The notes under the pieces: model-generated
Databases searched by the model: none
What the model was told of the DNA's origin: nothing
What the model saw: the letters and a program-made list of their open reading frames with translations, nothing else
Shown: piece after piece, positions 12,411-22,400 of the stretch
Position numbering within the stretch: position 1 is the stretch's first letter
Layout of the letters: each line of letters begins with the position of its first letter
Translations under genes and position numbers: made by a program
Assembly (NCBI RefSeq): GCF_047496725.1
Contig: NC_132981.1
Location: 7,096,001 to 7,160,000 of the forward strand
Length of the DNA stretch: 64,000 nucleotides
Origin: Anoplolepis gracilipes
Lineage: Eukaryota; Arthropoda; Insecta; Hymenoptera; Formicidae
Direction of reading: 5' to 3'

Positions 12411-15400
12411 CTGTAAAAAGAGCATCAGAATATTAGAGATATTTGGAATACTTAGACAGTATATGCAGTATAATGAAATGTATGAGTTTTTTTTTTTTTA
12501 TAAAAAAAGCACCTAGTTAGCAAGAAAATTGCATTTCAAAAATTATTAATTTTTTGAATCTATAATTACCAATTTAACATTAACCACAAATTAGCCAACA
12601 CAATAAAAGTATTAACAAATATAATATATTTTGTAAATACAAAGGTCAAGATAAATATTGCTGATCAATAAGTTTTAATTTGTTTTTCGTAATGATCTCT
12701 TTTAGATTTTATATATCTTAAAGTTGATAATTTATATAAAAAATAAATACAAAAACATAGAAAACTTCTATATAACATAGAAAAATATACGCGTCCCATT
12801 TATGGTAGATAAAACGGCAGTTTAGCCTTTTTTGACAGCGATGATTTTTAACGACTCGACCTTTACGTGAAAAAATAATTAAAGCTAATTGTTTTGGTGC
12901 TATAGTGAAAGTCGTTAATATTTTTTTATATCGCAGGCTACGGAAGAACGACAAGTATAAAAAAAGTATGTTTTAATTTAATTACTTATAAAGATAATGG
13001 ATTTGATCACAAAAATAAACTCACATTTCGACATTTGAATTCGCAATCCAGGAATTCACTGTAAAAGTCGAGACCTAAAAGTTCCTGGTCCCAAACGATC
13101 TGTTCCAAACACATCGCGTACTTCTGCATGTATTCATACGAATTAAGGAGAGCCGTATCAAGCTGAAAATGTACCAATTATGCTATCAATTAACTGTTTA
13201 AGTGTATTTATTTATTTCTGTATGTTGCATCACATGCTTCGTAAAAATATGTATTTCTCAGAAATTTATTATTGTATATTATTATCAGTGTTATTAGCAA
13301 CATTATTAGCGATCAAAAGGAAACAACATAAAATGATATTAATAATAACACATACGTCCAACTTGTCGCAATATTCTGGATCCAATTTATCTCCTAATCT
13401 CTTGGGTATTTCGTTCCAGTCAGGCAGCCAATCGTAATGAATGTCTCCAAACAGTATGTTACTGGAGTTGTACTTTTTCTTGAAAATCTCATTCATCTGC
13501 AAAATCAAAGAAGAAAACCGTAGGCGCGATTAGATGCATTGCTTCGTACAAAAATGGAGCCGCAACATTAAAGAAAGATACGCGCAACTATCAAGTTTCA
13601 TCGTTATGCTTTCACCGTGTAATCCCACGGAAATTTGAGAAAAATTATTCCGCGTAAGCATGGCGCTATTGCTATATCATTCTGCATATCTCTCATATTC
13701 GTTACGCGAAGTTGATAAAGTATGTATACGAAATGTGTATGAATGTTCGTAATAGAATGATAGTTACATATAGTTGCTATTTTATCATGGGCCAGTCGCA
13801 TTTATTATATACAATATATATATAAGAACGAGTCATTTATTTAATTATTTTATTTTCTTCCAATTTTAAATTTTTTTTATATATTTTATTTTAATTTTAT
13901 TCTCTTGAAAAAAAATTAAAAAAAAAAAAAAAAAAAAAAAACAAATCTACGATTTTGTACAGAACACAAGATTTGGCGATATTTTATCTTGAATAAAATA
14001 ATGTATCTCGTCGCTTGATAGCGTCACTTTGTAAGAGGATCATGGATTAGCGCATCGCGCTACTCTTATTGTATTTCTAGGTATCCGTCAATTATGTCAG
14101 CACTGGTGCGAGTAGGTACTGGATTCGCGTGCTCGCTCTAATTTCTCGCGGTAGCGTAACTCGACGCCACTGAATGTCAGCGCGAGTTTAGTCACCGATT
14201 ACACGTCGTGCAACACCTCTTACACGATCTGTCTCTCGACATCCCTCGTTCCTGGTACAACGAAAACAGGCGATAGGCAACGTGCGAAAAGTGCGGATGC
14301 TGCCGAGTGAATAACACTTCGACAGTTTGCGCCGGTTCCCGATGCGGGAGCGTGCGCGTGCCAGAAGCACGCTGACTTTTCGGGAATACCGGGATGGGTC
14401 AGTTAACAAAAGCCAGCTTAGTCCTTTACTCAGAAATTACTTGGAAATCCAGGCGCCGGCCGAGACACGCTAATTATCCCATCAGCGATCGCTTACATCG
14501 AACGAGTCATTATGAATCACCCACTGAGCTAGGAAGTGCCGTAGGAAAACTGCCGAAGGGAAACATGCTACCGTTTGCATATATTGAAAGTGGTTTTTTG
14601 TACTCCGTTTTTCTATTGTGATGTGATTTCATTTGGAAGATTGTTTTAATGAATTTACTTCAATTAGGAAACTTCAGAAAATTAACAAGTGCAATCATTA
14701 TTATATAAAACGTTATAAAATAAAACGTTATCGTATAATTCCGCATAATATTATGTAATATATGTAGCATTTCGTAATTATATTTTACGCTCGATACTAT
14801 TCAGTTCTGTAAGCCTTTGAACTGTGAGATAGGTCGTCGGCCTCTTATTATGATAAACAGTTGTGATATGATTTGAAAGATCGTCTTAAAAGAATCGCAA
14901 CATTAATATTCCATTTTAATAAACGATATTTAATAGAACAGTGTTTAGACGCACAGAAAGATGATTTAGATCATTGATCTCGTATTTTGAAATAATTGTT
15001 TTCGGTGTAGATAACGCATTGCATGTACATTATTATCTCAGAGAGGAATGGAAATAACGATCGTACGATACTACTGCTCTCATGACCTGCGATAATATCT
15101 TCGATCGCAAACAACATTCCTTAGAACTAACACTGTCAAAGAGGCACGTGTTGCGTAGCCTGATAAAGCATATGTCCTCAACGTCTGCTCTATCTAAAGC
15201 ATATAATGCCACGATAGAAAAAAAAGTTTGTGAACTCGCATGATAGGTTGATGAACGAAAATAGCGGGACTCTCGTGAAAAATAAGTATACAAACGGATA
15301 TCGAAGATATGACAGCGGCGTGCGAGGGTAGCTCATAGGAAGGCGGCATCGCGGTAGTCATTCATTAAATTCATTCCCTCGTTATAGCATGTTCGATTTC

Positions 15401-16380
15401 GTGTACCTGCGGGCACTCGTGCGCCGATCGATGATCGGCCCTTCTCACGCCCCGGTCGTTACGAAAGCATCCAGAAGGATACAAAGATATCTTTTCGGCC
15501 CATCACTTTGTATCAAAAAAATATTAAATACGCACGGTGGTCGGCCACCGATTGCGTCATCAGCCGTTATTGCTAATAATACCAATACGATATCTCGACC
15601 GCAAAGTTTTCTAGGCGTGTAGACATATAGGTAATAAGGGATTTGATGGGTAATTAAATGAAATTTTACGATAATTTTGTGCAAGCAGTCCTCTAATAAA
15701 TACATTAGCGAGATCTACGCGTAGAACTCTCCGCTAAGCCTGCGTCTACCTTTCCTTCTTTCAGGTGCCGAAAAGAACTCGTTTTCATCGTCGAGTTTTA
15801 TGATGTGTTGGTTACATTCACACGCGATGGCTCTCATTCCGCTCGAGTATCGATACTTTGGCAATTCTCGTTTTGATGCTTAATATCGAAGAATGACGCG
15901 TAAAGTTGCAAAAATGATTGCCGTGATCTTTGTTTCACGCCCTGGGTTTAAATTTTCTTTCTTTTCACTTTTTCTGCGAGACATATAAATACGAAAAAAT
16001 TGCGAGAGCAGGAACGAGCAAAGGGAAAGGTGATAAAAGCAAGACAAAAAGGAAAGAATTGTCGCTAACAACCACTGGCGGCGGACAAATCTGTGGCGCG
16101 GGTCTTTTGTGCCTCGTAAAAGTCTTGTCGGCCACACTGGGACACGAATAATCGTAAAACCGAGCTGGAAGCTGGCAGGAAGTAGGCTGGCAAGAATAGG
16201 TACGGTCTCCGCGCGCGGCGCTGCCGAGGACCCGTCAAAATCAATTAGCCTTTCAGTCTTTCTTCTAGCGCGGTTTCACCGCTGCACCGCTTATTAGAAG
16301 TTATAAAATTTCGGTGTGACGACGATTTCAAGAGCCGATCGAATGGCTCGCAAGTTCGACGCATTCTACTAGCAAGATGT

Positions 16381-16440
<60 letters not shown>

Positions 16441-19400
16441 AAACAGCTAAAAATGGAAATAGACTTTTTAATATAAATCAAATTCTCACAATTTCAAAAT
16501 TTTATCCTACTAATTTTCCAGTAGCATTGCATTAATTGAATAAGTTAGATTTTTTAATATATATTACGTAATTTCTATAACATTTGAGCAAATTTTTTTA
16601 GAATTTTATACAACAGATTAAGAATGCACAATCGTGACGATCACGTGTGTGTTTAAAAAATATATTATTGAGCAAAGTAGCGCCACGAGAAGAGATCGAA
16701 ACACAGCAATATACCATGGTAGAAGAAATGTGTCGTATCGAGACGAGTACATGCACTGACAGGTTGTATATATCCGGTCTGGGTTTTAGTATGCAGGCGA
16801 TGTGCCGATGTGGCGTGCCCGTCCACGGCGGAGAGGGGCAGCTTCCGATTCTGATTTATTGGAATCCTCCGCTTCCGATATTTTATCCGATTCCTTCACG
16901 TACGAAGATGCAGACACCATCCGTCGCGATCACGACGGATTGCAGACGGCCGAATTTGACTTATAAGTTGTTTACAGGTTGTATGCAAGGACGTACGATG
17001 AACTGTCACGACGACGGAACAATGAAAGTATCACGATAGAGCGAATAAACGTATAACAAAAGAATGAAATTTACTATATCCACAGCCGAGTAAATCTGAT
17101 TTATACAATTACAAATGTACTCTAAGATTCTCAATCATCCCGGAAGATTCATGAAAAATTTTTTCTCTAATTGCGAGACCGTGACATTTTTTTGCAAATT
17201 TTCTTTGCACTCGCGCTATGAGATATATGTACATATCCATCGCTTCCGTCATTTTCTCGTTAGCCTTGACTAATCTAATTCTTTCTCAGTAGACGGTCTA
17301 TGCTGAACCGATAACGAGTGTCGGAAGATAAAGTCATACTGGACCACCAGACAGTGTGTCGCCGCGAGACGATATCAAGTGAGGAAGGCATCCCTGAAGC
17401 TTTTAGCCTCGCAACAAGGAGATGAACCTGACTCTTGTCTGCTCGACTATGACTTCACTCTTTTTCCACGCCGTTCTTTTTATGTCGCAAGTAGCGAGAC
17501 ATTTACACGTGTGCAATTTATTGTCTTTGCTACCAAGAGTAAGAGCGAGTCGCGAATCCATACGATCGTATTATACGCTGACTTGGAAAACATCGGTATC
17601 CGGTATCGCCGTGCGATGATGTAACAGAAACGTTTCCTAGCCGCCTTCGGCTCCAGGACGAAATGGACCCTACATACGGAGAGGCATAAATACGCTTTCT
17701 CGATGCACGCGACAAATTTAATTTATTCCGTCATATATATCGCTTAGTTAAGTAAAGTAGTTTGCGCGAATGAAGGAAGATTTTTATGTGATTTTAATCA
17801 ATGTTATTCAACAATCATGAGTGTTTATTTCTCGGTACCATTATTTGGCAATAGCAGGTCAGAAATTAATAATTCGTTTTTTGTGTTTAGTTTTTCGGAC
17901 GTTTGAGTTTTCTTGCGTTGCTAAAACATGCGTAGTGAAGAGGCGGTATTGCGACTCAAGAGACTCACTAGAGACTGTATATAAAAATAATCTCGAATAA
18001 TCTTTCTTGAAAAAACAAATAAAACTTTGCATGCGAAGCGTCGCTTTTGCTTCTGCGGTTTTCAAGTCGGTCTCTTTTTTTGAATCGTTTGTAGAGAGAA
18101 ACCTTGAGGAACCGCTTGGGTCTGGTGCGTGATTTATTGTCCTTGGCCAGAGGTAATAAGGTACGATTGGTTGGGAAGATTCTTTCGAAACAAAAATTTC
18201 TCGTGATCATATGTATCTATCTGTCTCATAAAATCGATTACCTATTACTTTTTAAATCCAAATCGCAACTTTTTTCTTGAAAATAATAACTGTAACACAG
18301 TGTTCTATAATTCTCGCAAGTTTTTTATATTTAATATTTTATTTATATTTAAATGTCAATTTTTATATTATAATTTGAAGCACGAATTGACAAATCTCTA
18401 TTTTATATTCACGCATCTATTAATTCTTACATTTTTTTATAAGAAAAGAAAAAGTAGGATCAAGTTAATGACGCGTTTTTAATATAAAGACGTGATATAA
18501 TTCAAAAGATCGAGATCTTTTTCGAAGGTCTGTACGACTATGGAACTACGATCGATGTCCGATCGACCGGAAGTACTACCATAACCATCTTCCGTTTAAA
18601 GTTCTCTCACTCTACCTAGTCTCCTCTCCTTCCCTCTACTTTCTAGAAGGCACGTTAGTAATTATCCAAGCATTGATAAGCTTAATATTAAAACTTTTGA
18701 TATATATATATATATGATTTTAATCCTTCGAAATGGATGGCAATGATAACGCACGAATAGCTAAAATTTTTAAAGAGGCTAATGATGGAAAATGGCGCGA
18801 AACATGAATTCTATTACTTACATAACGGTCTCGGAATTCGATTGCATGGTGAATTGCGTTTTCCGCTTGGATGCTTATACTGTGTGTGAGTTGTTCGTTA
18901 CTTGGCATCTCCACCACATCCTGGCTATCCAGTACGTCAGAGTACACGTAAATAGGACCACAAGGATCCATCCACTTTGGAGTTGTGGTCAATCTATTGC
19001 GAATATCTTCCTCTATTTTTATATTATCAGAGGAATCGCCTATATTTACTTCGCCAGACGAATTGTCCATTATTGGATTACTGTGTACCGACGACGTTAG
19101 TAGAATCGCAATAACACTTAACCACAACCAGCTTAACCCTGAAAACAAAAATGTTCATGTTAGATTTGTTGACCAAATGATCTTTATGCATACTGTGCAT
19201 TCAAGTTATTAATTACAATACGGCTTTTAAACTATTTCGTTATAAATATTATATTAATGTAAAATTAAAATATCTCTTCAGTTTCTTTTAAATGAGTTAA
19301 TTTATAATTTAATATCATAATAAAGAATATTTTTATTTGTACATGTATGCAACAGTTAGAGTGAGATCGACGAGGAGTATTCCTTCCTCGTTCTTTGATT

Positions 19401-22400
19401 TTCGCAATGCAGACGTGGCATTTTAATGCATGTCGTATGGGATATATAATACAATAGGAAGTTCCGTAGCCATCGCCGAAACAGTTACGTTAATGCAGGC
19501 GTGGTGAATGAATGTTGCAAGATTGGAGCCATTTCGCGATGAAAACTTAACTTGCGTACGGGCATTATTAACGGAACTGTCTGTGTATTAAAAAATAAAA
19601 GGCGGAGATACAACTCAATATTCGACGGTAATCAACGATTTGACGTGAGAGCCGCGAGATGCCTGCGTGAAATTATCATTGTGCTTCCGGCTCATCGGGC
19701 CCTCTACTCTCCTCTTCTCTCCTCTCCTCTCCTCTGTTTCCACCCTCGGGGATTCACTCGTCGATAGTATAGCGCCTAAATGGTAGATTCCGATCGGGAC
19801 CGTCTTATGATCATCCGGCAGTTTCAGGATCACCGCTCATCGAATTACGTGCCCGTGAATTCGTCGTCGCATTATTACGCGAGTTACGACCCTTGATGAG
19901 GGGCCTCGGATCACGTGCAGCGATATGACGACAAACCATCAACAGTTGCGTACGCATTTGGACGATGTATAACGATGAGAGCAAGAGAGACTACCACATA
20001 CGGCATGTTGTCTGCATTTAATCTGTGTTTTCCTTTTGGCTACCGTCTCAAAAATGTCTCAAAAATCAAGCGATGTTCAAGTCGAACAGATATTGTTGCA
20101 AAATTTAATTTTTATTTACAGTTAAATCGTTTCTCGTACGACGTGATACATTTTACGTTTGTCAAAATATATTCTCTCGAAATTTTATATATTTTGACTG
20201 CCTAAAGTTGCATATTAAAATTTGTCTCTTAAGTTTATCACAATCTCAAAAAAAGTTATGCACGAGCGCCATAAAATGCGTCATAAATTTATATCATAAA
20301 AAGGATATTCTTTGTTAATTAATTTTATTATTATTATTCAACAAAATTTGTAAAAATATTTCACAAATAATATCACGTCGCAAAAATTTAAGATTACATA
20401 TGAATAATATTATTTCTCAAACAAAAGTAAAAAAATATCGTATCAAAGTACGGAAAGTATCGAAGAGTTGTAGATTCCAATATCAGATTGACTTATCGCT
20501 CTCGATGAGATGAATAGTCGCGCGAACCAAAAACCGGAGGTGCGTCGTGCCACCCATAGATGTTAACGAATTTAATTTTAATATGCGTGAACGTATGATG
20601 CAGCGTGGCCAGCGGACGCGACGTACGAACAGAGGGAGACAGAAATGCAGACGGAGAAAGAGCAAGATGCGGAGAAAACGAAGAGTGGGGTCGGGCGAGG
20701 GAGACGCCTCGGACACTTAACGCATATTAATGAGCGGCTCTTAAGTGCGTTCTACGTTGCGATGAGAGAGCAATTTGCCGTAGGGAAGTTTGCGCCCTAA
20801 AGTGACAACGCAAAACCGTGTCGCTAACGACGGTGACACGTTGCCATAACTTTCGACGCAAACATGTCACGATGAAACTTCCAATACGTTCGAGAATGCA
20901 ACGCGATGATGAGCTATTAGTTTACAAAAGTAATCGCAAGAGAGAGGATGTGATAAGCGTTAATTGCGTTTAATTTGTTCTGGAATCCATGCGAAATAGA
21001 TTACATAACCAGCTATGATATGCGAAATAAAAAATACGCAAGAGATGAAGTCACATGTGTGTGATTTTATATATAACAACATAAATGGAATTTTAAAAAA
21101 GTATCGTTATTACGATGTATAAACACGTTGCCTCGATTTATTATTTGTTCTTGCAATTAGTTGTATACAACACACAATGATATTGAGAAATGTATCTATT
21201 TTTTGTGCTTTATTTTTGCCATGGAAAGAGAAAAAAAAGTATCTTCGTAGGAACGACAATTTTAACGGAAAGCGTCCAATTAATGATGTCCGCTAATGAT
21301 GTTAGAAGAACCATGTACTTATTATATAATGTACTTAGTAGTCTATATTTAACCCGAAAAGATCTGTATCTCGAGAAACGGTCATTTACACTGCAAATAT
21401 TTTTATTATACGGCAGAATTTATAGTGATTCACGTAAATGCTCTTAGTGCCCACAATTGTATCTCCTTACTTGTTGCTTAAAAACATTATTTACTTTCTC
21501 TTATTTCTTTAATTACGCTACCTCTTCTTTTTTCTCTTACAATTAGACATTTAATTGCTATGTGATTAATCTTCCATGATCGGTTAAATTTGTCGACGGA
21601 GAAAGGGATAGGAGGTAGTAATAGTCGTACTTTCAGACAAGTTCTTATTCTTGAGGAAAAAGAAATTCAAATGGCAGCCAGTTGCTTAGAATTTACTCTC
21701 GTATTCACCTAATCGAGGGAAACGTCGCGGATTTAATTATACTTTGCGATAGCATGTCGGTATATATACGGTACGGAAAAAAATTTCTTGATATGTATTA
21801 ATGCTGCGTGTTCTTTCATTATAAATGACAGTTTGTTTTAAATGAATTTTTATATAGAAATGCATAAAATTGAATATTTTTTAAAAATATCTGTAAAGCA
21901 AAATATGTAATACGTAATTTATAAATGTTTCGAAATCCTTTATTACTCTATTTATTGCCATTCATGTGTCATTCTTTCTTACGAGTTTGACGTCATTTTC
22001 GAGCAAGCCGATGAACGTATTAGTCATTCGCCTTGTAACGGTCCTCCTTATCGATTCTTCATTTTACAGGTTTGCGGATCATAAATCTACATGCGTTTTA
22101 TTCACTTATCTGCTTTTTTTTTAATTTCCGATTCAATTCAAAATACCCAATTTACTATATTAACACCTAATTTAAGGAGATTTAGAATTTCCTGAAATAA
22201 ATTTAAAATACGTGCCGCGCAAGTGTGCGGTTATATTTACTTTGTCCGCCCACCTGTTGAACATAGTGGGTTTCCTCTACAGGTGGTTTAACTTCTGCAA
22301 ACTATTATAGGTTTATCTTTTAGCCACCTGTCAAGCCATTTTTCTATTATTATGGTAAAAGATATACAGCGTCTCATAACTATTATGAGGTGTAAATGCA

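Larger units (their letters stand above)
13497..18821 (-). other. intron 2 of the cytokine-like gene
   Basis: A 5.3-kb phase-0 intron. It holds a poly-A tract near 13918, GC-richer islands at about 14050-14600, 15000-16340 and 16640-17720, and a long GA microsatellite at 16383. The islands contain unrelated open frames on both strands with no recognisable product and look more like regulatory DNA than exons. Confidence 0.65.

Noticed and set aside
16245..16481. 78-codon minus-strand frame
   Set aside because: Translation of the (GA)n microsatellite in intron 2.
18720..19148. Reading the cytokine exon 2 frame as a single-exon 142-residue protein
   Set aside because: It would start at a TTG inside the splice acceptor and run past a consensus GTAAGT donor; the spliced model explains both ends better.
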